A stretch of 64,000 nt of DNA from Platycnemis pennipes (taxonomy: Eukaryota; Arthropoda; Insecta; Odonata; Platycnemididae). Positions 49,340 to 61,999 of the stretch are shown here, one piece after another; the first letter of the stretch is position 1, and the number at the start of each line of letters is the position of its first letter. The stretch spans positions 72,750,698 to 72,814,697 of the forward strand of contig OW121855.1 of the NCBI GenBank assembly GCA_933228895.1, given 5' to 3'. The position numbers and the translations under genes were made by a program. The notes below the pieces were generated by a model. That model had not been told where the DNA came from. It searched no databases and saw nothing but the letters and a program-made list of their open reading frames with translations.

Positions 49340-49770
49340 TGTGAGCGACTTTCATATTGGCGCTCCTCGTGGAGTTACTATTGTAGGGAGGGGCGAGGCA
49401 AACGAAGGAAAACTCGCGATTTTTAGGTGCGTGATCGCGCTCGCTTCGGTCGGATTGGCCGAAAGGGTTGACCTCGTCGGCGGGAAAGGGCTTGTCGTTT
49501 GGGTCGTAGCAGGAGGAGGAGGGAGGGTGGAGAATTGTGTGGGGTGGGACTCGCCTCGGGCGAATTCCGTAAACGCGATTAAGGCCTACGTGATCACTAT
49601 CTCCGGAGTGAAATCTCTCCGAGCGGAGTTCTGCTGGGAAATCGACCGCAACCCGACTTCCCGTATTCTCTCTACTCTCTTCGAAGCCTCGGCGAAAGTG
49701 TCGCCTTACGAGATACGCCTCGGATTACCACTGATTCCATCAATTGGTGCTCAGATTTGTTCCAAGTGAC
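49340..49770. other. CpG-rich patch with 142-codon open frame
   Basis: GC-rich stretch with GATCGCGCTCGCTTCGG and many CG dinucleotides. The + strand frame starts at GTG, not ATG, and shows no domain. No splice-consistent borders in phase with exon C were recognised. Confidence 0.4.
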
Positions 49771-49854
49771 TCCTTGAAATTGATTACTTTTTGGTAAAAG
49801 TAAAGTTTTATGTTAGTAATTATTCAGGACAGACGGTTGAAAGCCGAGGTCATT

Positions 49855-50100
49855 TGGATCGCAGGAAACGAGGGAAACCCAGCATCGGCATCAGTTTACC
49901 TTTAACGAAAAGCGCCTAGTGATTCACGGGTTGACGTCCCACCCGACGGACTGAGTAGGTACTAATTTTCTCTCAATACTCCCGTCAAAAAGGGCCTGGT
50001 ACGCCTATGGATAATGTCTGTCACTGCCGGTATTCCAACCTGTGAATGCTTTGAATGCATTGAATGAGATGCTTTTACTCTAGCCACCGGTGGGTGTAAC
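49855..50100 (-). mobile_element. SINE family 1, antisense
   Basis: Antisense blocks AACCCAGCATCGGCATCAG, GGGTTGACGTCCCACCCGAC and GGACTGAGTAGGTACT, then a decayed antisense head (CACTGCCGGTATTCCAACC, TTTTACTCTAGCCACCGG). Confidence 0.65.
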
Positions 50101-50524
50101 GGTGATAGTAGTACAACAAAAGTTGTAACTGTAATATAGCGGGTACCTTTCGTCTGGAATAGACTAATGTTTTTTTTCACCCTGTCAGCCTTCTCCATAA
50201 ATGTTCTTACCGATCTAGAATTCTAGAAATAGGTGTATGAAAGTATCCTCCATCTGCTTGTATTTCTGGCACCAACGGTTGGATAAGATTCTCTCCGAAA
50301 ATTAATAGCAGAGATATTTAGATTAAATTAGTTATAAATATAACATAGTTGAAGCTACGATACATTCAATCAGTAAAGCACTTAGCTATTGATCAATATT
50401 ATGTGGAAAAATTTCTACTACTCTCGTGATTCTAACGCGTACCTTCGATTCGCAAGAAGGTACTTCTGTGTTCTAAGTACTGAGGCTATAACTTGTCATT
50501 TCATTTCAACTTATGGTAAATATG

Positions 50525-50590
50525 GCGTTCTTTACCGCGCCTGGGATCAAACCGGGGACCTTTATATAGCCAGGACACCGTGGAATCAGC
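50525..50590 (-). mobile_element. tRNA-like head fragment, antisense
   Basis: CGCCTGGGATCAAACCGGGG is an antisense B box. Only about 60 bp is recognisable. Confidence 0.4.
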
Positions 50591-51268
50591 GTCAATTCCG
50601 GAGTCGACAAGTGTGCCATTATTTTGCATTTTGCGTCGTTAAGTGAAATGAGGCCTTTTCGTTGCGGTGCCGGAGGAGAATGAAAAAAAAAGTTGTATTA
50701 CTGATGCGGTATTGAGCATGACATGGGCGACCGTCTTAGGTGATCTAAATGGAGCTTGGTGACTCGTGGTACGTAATGAGATTCAATGGAATCCCTGCCT
50801 CCGATAGCAGAGCGGATGCACTTGCGTCGAGCATGCAGAAGACTGCGCTGCAAGGGGTCTCGCCGTCTACTCCATGAATATTGCAAATCGCGTGGGAAAC
50901 CACACGTCAGCTGGCATCGGACGTGGTTAGACCACAGGTAACCTAGTCTCAAGTCATTGACCGGTATTCTGACCAACAAATGCAAGACTAGGCGTGGCCT
51001 CTAGTCAGGAAGCCTTTGTTAGGGATATACTATAATTTTCAGATTAAAGTTCGAGATGTTGAAGCTATTTTGAAAAAAAGCTTGACGCAAAAGTACCCAA
51101 TATTTAACCAAAGATGAGGGGAAAGAATGGAACTTAAATGGATAGGAAAAAAATTTTTTTTCATATCTTATTCCAGCATAGGTTGAAAACGGCTACTTCT
51201 TTGTCGTAAGTTTATTAGGTTATTATGACAAGTTAAGGTTATTTCATAGGTATAACCAAAATCTTAAT

Positions 51269-51507
51269 AGGACATGAAGTAATGATACTTTGCACTTTTC
51301 CACATAAAAACTTTTAGTTCAAAGGAGTCAACATGTTTTACTGCACTGCACCATCATCAGGACTAACATAGAAGTTAAACATGCCAGAAAATATAGTCAC
51401 GTAAGGAGGGTGGGGGTGGCGGGTGAATATATTCTCCATCCACCCCCACTCCTTTGAAATAAAAGTTTTCATGTGGAAAAGTGCAAAGTATCATTACTTG
51501 ATGTCCT
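51269..51507. mobile_element. Fold-back element with 60-bp inverted arms
   Basis: Arms at 51269-51328 and 51448-51507 are near-perfect inverted copies (AGGACATGAAGTAATGATAC against its complement), enclosing about 119 bp. The loop holds a G-rich/C-rich nested inverted pair (GGAGGGTGGGGGTGG against CCACCCCCACTCC). On the minus strand the loop contains CCTGATGATGGTGCAGTG, a motif shared with the fold-back element near 12.4 kb. Confidence 0.75.
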
Positions 51508-51799
51508 ACACTTGATGGATTTCCACAATGTATCAGCCTCCACCTTCATTTCACAAAATCTTAATCCCTGGGAAAAATGGAAAAAACGCATATATGATTC
51601 AAACCCGGTAACTTGTGTTTGGTAACCAAGTAGCCTACATATTAGTCTACTACCACAGCCGGCGTCTTATTTCATCAGTAAAAAAGGATAAATTTAGTGA
51701 TCAGCATAAGTATTTTACCAGCGTTGCTATGTTTGTGGATTGGCCTAGCCTGCTTGATATTCCCCACATACGAAAGTCGGTATTGCCTTACCTTCCGAC

Positions 51800-52070
51800 C
51801 TATCCATGCTTCCTGTATTAAATCTCTGTTTCAAGCTTTAAGTAGACTACCTGGCATCATGCCACCTAGGACGCCTGTTCTTTCACTCCCTCTTCCAAGC
51901 TCACCCAACAATTTCACCTCCATTACCCTTTTCAATTTCCCGTTGCCTATAAAAAATGCCTTACATCCAATTTCATTGCCGTTCTCGAGATTCTCAGACC
52001 GATTTTATTTCTATTACACCATGCCCTCTTAATAATATCTCCTTCCTCTTTCTCTCTATCTAAGGAATTC
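51800..52070 (-). mobile_element. Probable LINE remnant
   Basis: Minus-strand sequence gives a GDIIKRAWCNRN-like block and a later Gly/Arg-rich block, with several stops. Composition (polypyrimidine on the + strand) matches the other antisense LINE remnants. Confidence 0.35.
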
Positions 52071-52679
52071 TAACTATTCTTCCAACTTCCCTCTCTAAAG
52101 TAGAATTAATAATCAATTTAAATGAGATAATAGTTTCTCATTGCTGAGGAGACCGTTTACCTCCAAATATTTTCACCATAAAAATCATTGAAGACGTTAG
52201 ATAGGTACTGGTTGTATTCCATCAAATAAAAATAGACGAAACATCTTAAAAAATTAATTTATTTTCGATCAGAATGCCATTTCTTATTCGCACAGTAATT
52301 AATGGTCGCCTGTGACCGCCGTGTATAGAATATTGAACTATAGACTACATGTTGATTTTCTTCCGAAGTGATTTTTTGGAAACACATCTTTCTGAAGAAC
52401 CACAGGTGGCTAGGTGAGAGAAAATTAAACACATATTTCGATTTTTGAATTTCAAAACCCTTTGGACTCGGCACTTTCTGAGCTCTGCCTTCACCAAACA
52501 GACTCACCTCCGGTTGGAACACCTTGTTCATGGAAGTGAGCTATTTTTTTTAAACGTGACCATGTTCCTTCGTCTGGGCACGGCTTGCAAATGGCCTGAT
52601 TGAAGTGGACTACATAAAGAGTGGTACTAGATGGCTCTACTAGCACTTGCGCCTCACGTACTACTGCTAATTTTAAAAT

Positions 52680-53290
52680 TCCAGTCCCCCCCCCCCCCCC
52701 CCGCACCCCCAAACGGAACTCAGAGGATCTTCGAGTTTCCTCGAGAATTTTTAAGCATTCAGGAGGTAAATGGGTGCGGAGAGGGAGAAGATGCAGAGAA
52801 TCTAAGAGAGAGATAAAAATGAAGAAAGAGAGAGAGAGAAATGGGATGGGAGGGGAGCAAGAGAGAAATCTCCTTCGGAGAACGTCCACGTACACGTTCC
52901 GAATCAAACGGTTCAATTGTGCGGCCGCGGATCCCTTCCGTTACCCCTACTTGGACCTTCCCGTCTTTGATTCGCCTCAATCAGTTGCGAGGGGTTACGG
53001 GCGAGAGAGACTCCCCTCCTTTCCGCTGACCCCCCACCTACCTATCAACCTTACCGTCCCTTCCCACCCCCTCCCTGCTAAGGCCACAAACGCGGCGAGA
53101 AATCCCGCGGTAAAGGACCTCGAAAGACTGCGGAGGCCAAAGGGAGACGGGATCAAGGGCCGTCCCTTTACCCGCGGTGAAGAAAGGCAACGGATCCGAG
53201 AAGGCAAACAGCAGAAGCGAACGACCCCTCACGGAATCCAAGTTTACATCTACGTATAACCCCGCGGGGTGCCACAAAGGTGCTCTAACG
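52680..53290. other. CpG-rich patch
   Basis: GC- and CpG-rich stretch with long but overlapping frames on both strands. The longest (52621-53259, + strand) begins without ATG, runs through the poly-C tract and has an ill-assorted composition. I see no domain and treat it as non-coding, perhaps a regulatory or unmethylated island. Confidence 0.5.
52686..52702 (+). repeat. Homopolymer of 17 C
   Basis: Uninterrupted C run at the left edge of a CpG-rich patch; its length is prone to sequencing error. Confidence 0.9.
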
Positions 53291-53879
53291 TGCGAGTTGG
53301 AATTATCCATCCGTAAGGGAAGAGAGGAGAGAACGGAATGAAAGGGAAATTTAAAAAAAAGAAACAGATCATGAGGAAAATGTATTTTTGTGCCAGACAT
53401 TTACCAAGAGCGGGAAACTTCTGGGGAGAACCTAAAGTAAATATGTATGGAAAAGTTCGACAAAAAGATTAATGTGGATAATTGCGTTAAAAATATACCT
53501 ACAACACATGGACTCGTGAAAAAATTGAAGGATTTTGAGATATATGCTTGGGAAAGAATGAAGTAAGTTCGAGAAACGGAATAAAAGAACGATTATGTAA
53601 GTTGAATTAAGCGAAAGTGAAATGGTCACGGTCTTCATTTTGTGGAACTGCGTGTTGAAGTTATAAAAATAAATTCTCTCACATTGAGAATTCCACAAGA
53701 AATGCTGTATTCTAAGACTCGGGTTTCGACCTGTTGATGGCTCGTAAGTATGTAAAAGACGTAGAATAAAAGATTTACATTGTCATTCACAGTGGCCGAG
53801 TTTCTTTATGTATATTATGTATGTGTTGATTAAAGCGGGACATGAGAATTAATGACGGAATTAATGGCCGTTCACGGTA

Positions 53880-53945
53880 GTCAGGTGGGTAACTGGCCGG
53901 AATCAACTCCAAAGGTCACAGGTTCGCATCCCACCTCGGATACGA
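53880..53945 (+). mobile_element. tRNA-like SINE head fragment
   Basis: GGTGGGTAACTGGCCGGAAT with CACAGGTTCGCATCCCACCT. The following sequence, with ATTAGGTTAAGGG, is not like families 1-3. Confidence 0.5.
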
Positions 53946-54694
53946 TTGTAGCATTTATAATAAGACTAAGATTAGGTTAAGGGTAACGTATATACATATA
54001 TAACCTCAACAATTTTGGCGACTTAAAATCTAACTCTTTTGATTTAGCTGTAGAGTTAAATGTTAAAGTAGGTGGGTGGCAAAAGTAACTATGGGTAATG
54101 AGACATGAAGGCAAAACATGTTACGTGAGCAAGTGGGGATGTGAAAGTGCAATTTGATTAATCTGAAGATAGGTAGGAAGCATACTTATCTGAAGAAACA
54201 AAGAGAGGGGAAACGAGCGATTCAGGAAATATTCAGTACGTATGTATACTCCATTGGAGCGTAACAGGTTGAAGACTGATAACATTAGTAATTTTGCTAT
54301 GTATTATTACTGTGATCATTTTTGTGGTGGGCACGTAGGGTGGTAGGGGAAAACTATCTGTTCTACAATGCATCTCCATTTTTAGTCGTTTTCGTCTGCC
54401 ATACAAGTGTATGATTGAGGCATAAGGTAACACCCACAGTATTAGTTAAAGGATAATTATCTAATTTGAACTAACTGTCATTGAACTATTCCCGTTATTT
54501 TAAAGTTTAATCCTCAAATTAAAATGAATCTCTTCTCCACTTCCGTCCATAATCCATGTGGCATCTAAACCACATCCAAATTGTATTCATACTAATTGCA
54601 TGACTCTTTTTATGTGGATTTCAGTTTGAGAATCGATTGGGAGAAATAGTTAGTGTTTTTACTAGCGAACTATCCCTCGATTCTTGGCTCCTTT

Positions 54695-54840
54695 CATTAA
54701 TTGCCGTCGCTGGATTTCTTTACCCTTTTTCCTTCCCCTGAAACAGCCTACCTCTGCCTAATTACCAGCTGTCCTAAAAATAGCGCAAGTGCCCTTAGCT
54801 GGTGGTCGTCTCGCACGAATAATTAGCTAATCATAATCGA
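54695..54840 (+). mobile_element. SINE family 1, 3' end
   Basis: TGCCGTCGCTGGATTTC, CTGAAACAGCC, CTGCCTAATTACC, GCGCAAGTGCCCTTAGCTG and GGTCGTCTCGC follow the family 1 3' order, ending AATTAGCTAATC. Confidence 0.6.
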
Positions 54841-56688
54841 TTCTTTCTTTGTCCGGGTCCATGATAGAAGGGTAAGGATGGGGAATGAACGATACGGAAA
54901 GGGTTAAAGGTCGAAGAGTCAGTTTAGGAATGGAAAAACCTGTAATTCGTCGGGAGTAACCAATTCCTTGCGCGACCATTGGTCAAAATCTCATTAAGGG
55001 CGTTGAATAATTTTGGGATCGTTGATCCGTTAGCGGGAAGAGTGCTTGTGCCAGGGTCGGAGTGTCTAGCGCGTCCCTTGCCGGCGGTTTGGGATGTGGT
55101 AGGGTTTAGTTCTCGGTCATAGGAGCAGAAGATTAGTGCGGGAGAGATAGAGGGGGCGGGGCACGAACAGGAATCCCGTCCGTGAAACAGGCTGGAATGA
55201 GTCGGAAACAGCGGCTATTCCAATTAGGGACGTGAATTAATGGTGCTAGCTGTGCTTCCTTACCCTGAGGGAGATATCACTCCCTTGAGCCCGTTGTCAC
55301 GCTATCAAAAATCAATTTCAATCACCATCAATGGTGATAACTCCCTGAAAATAAAAACATCCAAAACTTTACAATCTGCTTTTCTTTTTTTTTTCTATCA
55401 ACCAGCCAATCTTGGTGAAGTGGGACGGTATCAATGTACACGGATTTTTTCCATCGGTGAGGTGAGAAAGTTAAAGATAGAATCATCACGAATCATAACT
55501 GCGGGTTAAGAAGATTATCATACAGAATCGTAGACTTAAAAAAAAATAGAGGAAATTTTTTGACGGAATCTGAAAGGTCACTCTTCGTATTTATTGCTGA
55601 GAAAATTATCACTCGATGAGCATTGTATCTCGAAATAACAATTTCGTCTATTGCATCGCTTTGCGTCAACCGATTTAAATCATCGTAAGCTGGTTTATCA
55701 GTGCATTCATAATTATTGGATACTTTTAGATAGCTATCTTGGTCTCAGAGGTGATGCTGTGCGCGCTAAAGCGATGAAACGAGGCATTCGTCTCTTTAAC
55801 ATCAGGGTAATTCGAGCCTCGTGAAATTGCCTCTTCATGTTGCCTTCCTACATCATGTTTTGCCGTTTTTGATCGCTCTAACTACCAAATTTTAAGTTTT
55901 GAAACCTCCTAGATGCGATTATGGATTAATACCCGAGTGGTTATTGGCCAGGTGTATGATGTAGATATTGCCTGATGTAGAACGATTGCAACAATGCAGT
56001 ATTGAATAATTAATCCGCACTCTATTTTACTAATGGTACTCCGATAGTGATGTGTGTGTATGTCGTTAACGGTTGGATGTCCTCCGGATTCCCTCTCTTT
56101 GTACGTTATTACTCAAAAGGAGATAATTTGTGCGGTGTTGCGAGAGTAGAATCAGTTTATCTAGGTTACATTTTCATTTTCTTGGGACGTGAAATGTCAA
56201 AGCCGTGCCTCGGGCTGCCTAAATTTCAATTAGGTATCCTTTTATCCCGTGCCTCACTTGTGAACGCTATGCGTGACTCAATTTAGATCCTCGCGGAGAG
56301 AGGATACAGATTTTTGACCAAATGTAACTCTGCTGCGAACTATTTTTAATAAAACTTGCATAGCTACGCCTTTTGACGTAAATGGAATCCTACCTTTCAT
56401 GAATGAAAATGATCAGAAAATTGAATGTTGTGCTTTCATGTAACGTTTTACGTTTCAATAACTTTTTAACGGAATGCATGCATGGTAATATGTAAAAATC
56501 ATTTGACGAACGGATAAACAAAAGCTCTAAAAATCAAAACATAAGCATATTATTGCATCAGCTAGTGTGCGAGGAGTGGAGGGAGATATATATTGGCACT
56601 TTTTCGTCTTTCGATTCGAGCTTAAATTAATATATATCTGTACTCCGAGGAGATATAACCTTGAGTGAGGCATCCTTGAAATTACCCC

Positions 56689-56749
56689 ATCTATGTAGCC
56701 AATGACATGTAGACAATGTATCTAATTACTATCTATGTAGCCAATGACA
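56689..56749 (+). repeat. 19-bp direct repeat pair
   Basis: ATCTATGTAGCCAATGACA occurs at 56689-56707 and 56731-56749, 42 bp apart. Confidence 0.9.
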
Positions 56750-57159
56750 ACAGCTACAATATTTTGAAAAGGGCTGAATAATCGTAATAAAAATTTTAAC
56801 CCTGTGTTTTGAAAAAAATTCACTATTTTTTGGCGCTAACATCTTCTAAAATACGGCTTACTCATGCGGGATAGTGAAGCAGATTATGGGAAATCTGAAC
56901 ACTATTTTTAGTTTTCCTTCATTTTCTCTCATAGCGCATCTGTAACCCTACAGCACACGTAACGTATTCAACGCTCTAAAAGTTGTCAGTCGTGGCTCCG
57001 ACGAAGTCCGCGCGGAGTTGTGTAAAAGACAGCGTCCGTCTGTTACTAATTGGAACGAATAAGTATTTATTCCTGTGAAATTTATGGTCATTTGTATCAT
57101 CCTTCCGCGTAGATTTTGGAGTAATGACGCGTTAAGTATCCGTCTGTGATAAAAAGGTG

Positions 57160-57215
57160 GGTAACGAGACATCGTAGTAGTCGGGGCTTCGAATCCCGCC
57201 ACGGGACATGGCTGT
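57160..57215 (+). mobile_element. tRNA-like SINE head fragment
   Basis: GGTGGGTAACGAGACATCG then GGCTTCGAATCCCGCCACG, with A/B box spacing like that at 53.88 kb. Confidence 0.5.
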
Positions 57216-58249
57216 TGCCTTCGTCTTATGATATAATCCTTATGCTACTCGGTTCTGTATTACATTAGCCATAAGGACACCCAAAATACTAGATCTGGCT
57301 AGAGATATATACCATTGGCTAAGGAAGCAAAGAAGAATACTTAAAGGGATAGTTGAGCAAAGACGCTTTCAGAAGATTTGTGAAACATAAATTTATAACA
57401 TACTCATCAGAAACACGGCTTTTATGAAAGAATAACAAATTTTGATTGTGGACTCTTGAAATGTGGCATTTGTGAAGAATGGAAGGGGCACCATACTAAG
57501 TGAGGCTACGAAATTTTTAAACTAGGAAAAAGAAAAACTTTCTAAACTAATTGTAAGACTAAGAAAAGGAAATCCTTCGTGTGAGAGGGAGGCGGCTGAC
57601 GTGCCTATTAACAGATAAATACTGAGGAGGGCGATGGACGGGGTAATTATAGGCAAATATGCCAGAAGTACGAATATAATAAAGACTTACGAAGAGCTAA
57701 TGTGAGCAGTAATGAAGAGGAGGCAGGCAAGGCCCTATTAACCTCTATAGAATTCATTGGTAGTGTATGTCCTTAGAGCTGATGATATTTATGTGATAAA
57801 GTTGGCCGGATTAATAACACTCTTTCATCCCGACATTTCCATATTAGATTACTTTTTTCGAGGTCGTTGCTTAGTAAAGGCATAAATGTATGCATGTTCT
57901 AGGAGTGTGAATGCTTGTTTACTTGAACCACGTTCCTACTCTAGGTTTAGATTAAACTTCGGGTTGTAAAGTAGCAATGCTGCTTTCGTGTATATTTTAA
58001 AGTAGCTGAATTTTTTCAGGCCAAATAGTATTGCAATACTGTATCTGATCCTTTATCATTGGTCTATCGAGGTTACTCATCTGCCATCATTGGCCTCCCC
58101 GTTTTGTCTTCAATATTTCAACCAAATTAATTCCTAAGTTATATTTTATTCCTCATAGCACCCTTCAGTTATGTTTATTAGTCTCCACACATTCTTGGCA
58201 CATGCCTGCTGCGGTTAATTCATCATCTTCCTGCACCTCGAGATTATTT

Positions 58250-59060
58250 CTATTTTACTCACCAATAATTGATTGGCCCTCGCTCGTTTCCGTTCCCTCT
58301 CTGTACATATACTGCTTGTGTGAAGGAGAATCGGATTAGGGCATGTTTACCCTCTCGGCAGAATTGTGATAGTCCGTCTCCGTGTTTGAAAATTGGTAAT
58401 TGGTACTTCACTCCTGGAGGTGATCGAAAAAACTTGCCATGCCATAGTATCCCGTTCCTCAATGGTCCCTCTAAAATCATCAAACAACCGCAGGCATCCA
58501 ACCCAGATCATAATCCTGACCCTTAAAACTAGGAGTAGGATTCAGTCTCCCTCACCCACGTCCGGGACACCGACTCACCCTTCATCCCAGGGACGCCGAC
58601 CTCTTCCTAACACCCCTACATTCCATCCCCTTGTCAAGCTACCCTCGCCGAACTCGTCTCACCCTCACCAGGGCTCCAATAATCCCGTCCTCGTGTAATT
58701 GAACCAATGAACACGTGGGTATCCCCTGCGGTGATTTATTTCCCCTGACCCACATAAACCCCTGACGGGGAAGGGGTAGGGATTTCTGGCGATGCTGCGT
58801 GAAGCATGGGACGAGGGGGAAATGGACGGCTAAGAGAGAAGGAAGAGGGAGGGAGAAAATTAGTGCCGCTACGTGAAAATCCGCGACCCTATTGTCAGTC
58901 CAGTCGGCTGGTCCGAGGGAGCGTGTTTTCCACGGGAGGGGTCACCGTGAAAAGAATGGCTGCATGGAATTCCTTTTGTTTTTTTCGGGAAAAAAGAAAG
59001 AATGGAAACGGACGCAAAAAAATCTCGGTCACCGCTAGCGTCTGAAGTTTGTGCAAACAC
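58250..59060. other. GC-rich patch
   Basis: C-rich on the left (58500-58700) and purine-rich on the right (58800-59050), with short overlapping frames on both strands. No recognisable protein. Confidence 0.4.
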
Positions 59061-60039
59061 TGGGCGTTTCAATTTTTTTATTCCCTCTGCGGCTGATGTA
59101 GGGGGTTGAAAAAACTGGGTCCTGGAAGCCAATAATGTTTTTTTTCCTCCAAACTGTTTTTGCTATGCCGGCCCGGAAAAAGTGGGCTTCAAGCTAGACA
59201 TACCTATTTCGTAGTTTTTTCTATGAAAATGTTTTTTTTATGAAGCATTGGTGCTGTTATAAAATGGATTGCAGCTCTTGAACAGCCACTGGTGATAGTT
59301 TTGGGCAAGGATTGTGCTAGTTTTCATGATTTAAATTGACGCGGGGTTTTGATACAGGTAAAAAAAATGTTTTTTTATCTGATTGAAAGCTTAAGTTGAC
59401 GTGAAAAGTATGCTTTCTTGAACATATTCCCGTTACAACGCTGAACTGTTGTGAAGGATAGTCGTAAATTATATGAATGATTTAATTTTCTCAGGCGTCA
59501 TTAAATCCGTATTTTATTCATTCATAAAAAGTGATGCTTCTATTTTGAAATACATCATTATAATACTCTAAGAAAATATACTTTAAGAAAGTGCATTTTG
59601 AAATTATAAGGGAAGCAACAGCTACAATCATTCAATTTAAAAGCCATTAAATTGATCCCTCAGCCTATTAAGTCGGCCATTGGGTAAGTTTTCGTTTTAT
59701 AATCGGCACAGGATTTTGGCGCATGCAATATAAACTATTAATTAAAATCATTGATAAATTATCCTCTTATTTTATATATCCTTTGTAGCTACTGATCGAA
59801 AAATGTTGACTTGAGCTGTGTTGAAGCCATCGCCGTAGTTTTTTTCTTAGAAAGCTTGCCCTGCTGTTACACCTGGCACATTTTAGGCTTATTTCTTCTG
59901 TGTTGGCTCAATTTTTTTATCTGAATATTCTTTAGACTATAAAAACTCTTAAAAAACATGTTCAAATACTTTACAATTTCTTCTCAAGCACCTTAGGTTA
60001 CTCAGGACTATCAACATATATTGAAAGATCTAGTGGAGG

Positions 60040-60215
60040 CTATGCAGTGGACACCTTTGGGTCTTTCTTTCGGAACAGGCTAATACCGACGCCTGGTATC
60101 TTTCCACCTTTACTCAGTCCCATGAGAGATTGCTAACTCTACCTTGAACCCCGACTAGCCTTTATAGTACAAATGCACTTAGCTTGCAGTCGCCTACACC
60201 GAATGAATACTGTTA
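60040..60215 (+). mobile_element. SINE family 1, 3' part
   Basis: CAGGCTAATACCGACGCCTG, TCTTTCCACC and CACTTAGCTTGCAGTCGCC, ending near CCGAATGAATACTG. The head is absent. Confidence 0.6.
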
Positions 60216-61479
60216 AATTTTACTATAAATTTAAGTGCGAACATTTCAGAACAAAATGACATCGTGAGTCTCGTCCACAGTTATACCACTTCACCTTTAT
60301 ATTAAATGAGGCTTTTCACATCTTTTATCTATCAATACCGGCCAATTGTCGTTTAGCTTCATATTACATGATCAAAGTAAATGTTCTGCCTTGGAGGAGC
60401 CAATCTGTCATGGTTCTGTTTCCTTTTTCTGCTTTCATATACATAAAGTCTGAGAAATACTTTCCAAAAAATGAGTGGACATTTATGTACTTTGTATCAA
60501 GTGAATGTGGAATATCAAGTCATACGGAGAGGAAACTGTTAAGCTGCTCGTAGACCGAAGTATCATGATAAAAATATTCGTATATCAATCAACGCGGCTG
60601 CGCATCTTCTTCGCTTGAATTCTTGTGTCACGACTTATTTGTTGACAGATTGAAAACAACGTAGTAATTTTAACAAAATTTGTGTGCAAACAACGGTGGC
60701 AAGAACAAAGTAAAAGATACCTATTCACAGGCCCGGACCAAGGTGTAAAGGAACCACACGGCCACGTTGGGCCCCGACAAACTCTCAAAATATATAAACC
60801 TAAATACGCAGAATTTTGTCAACAAAGGCCAGAGAAAGAAGACGAAAATGTGATTAATCATGTGTATAATTAATCATACAAATTAATGGTTCTGCAAAAC
60901 CATGCGTGGCATCACATGTGCACGTACCCATCAAACAATGCGATTCTCTACACTTAGCGTAGCATGCGTAAACTCCTTGGGCCATTTCTGGGGGGTGAGG
61001 AGGCACCGAAATTATGGTTCGCTAACACTTGAGAAATGCCTGGGACCTGCCCTTCCTATCCAAGTGCTCCTACTTCCTTTTTCACCCAAAATGCGTACAA
61101 TTCAAGGGGGGTCATCTCTACGAGGCACCACCTAGGCATGGCAACAAACTTAACTTTTCCCGATAGGGAGACCGAAAGCAAGGAAAACTGCACGAAAGTC
61201 CGTTGCAAATTGACGAAGCCGCCCTAGCGGCCAACTGCGTCGCCCCACTGAGTGGCACGCACAAAATCCAGCCTGCTCGCACTTTCGGGAACTGGGCCTT
61301 AGGTTTTAAAAATGTATTAACTTTTAATGATCAGTCATACAATCTTAAGATTCATTTACTGCTGCTCTTCATTATATCCCATCCCCTTCTAAGCTATTTT
61401 AGTCCTTTTCACTATTATGTTTTATGTCCCTCTGTCTTCCCTGCTATTTAGTTCCTTACAAAATTCGTTTTGCATCACA

Positions 61480-61740
61480 CTGTGTGCTATTCAACTGGTC
61501 TCTGCCTTCCTGATAGTTCTCAAAATTATTATCTTCTTCCATAGAATATATTCTTCTGGACTTTTTCTCATTTCTGGATTTTTATCCGTTCAGTTTATCT
61601 TCAGCTTACGCCTCCAGAACCTAGTATAAAACGCCTCTATTCTCTTCTCTTCCAGCTTCCCGATTTTCCATGTATTCGAGCTGTGTAGTTCAACGCTGTA
61701 TATTAATCTCTTCTAGTAGCCCCTAACTCTTTATTAACAA
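61480..61740 (-). mobile_element. LINE reverse-transcriptase C-terminal remnant
   Basis: The minus strand encodes KLEEKRIEAFYTRFWRRKLK followed by IN and a Thr-Asp pair, matching the conserved KRxEAFEMWxxRRMLKIxWTD block of RTE/Jockey-like LINEs. Related pyrimidine-rich sequence continues left to about 61350. Stops and frameshifts are present. Confidence 0.7.
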
Positions 61741-61999
61741 TTTTATTTTCGTTGAACCATTTTATATTGACTATTATGGATATTTAATTGAGGGAGATCT
61801 GGTGTACTTCTTAAGGCATTTGGATTTATACTGGGACATCCAGTAGGAGATAGAGCGTAAAGCCTACAGCCTAAAGTTGGAATTTCGCTGGCAGGATATA
61901 AATATAAGAAAGTCCTTTCTTGATCTTTGGTCAGTCATAATGGCGAACGTCAAACGTGACACAAAAGTTACGCTTCAATTTTTTCGCTCCTCTCTTTTT

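Noticed and set aside
52491..53400. Overlapping frames of 120-212 codons on both strands
   Set aside because: They lack ATG starts at the 5' end, cross a poly-C run, have no domain and exist on both strands at once, as expected from CpG-rich DNA with few stops.
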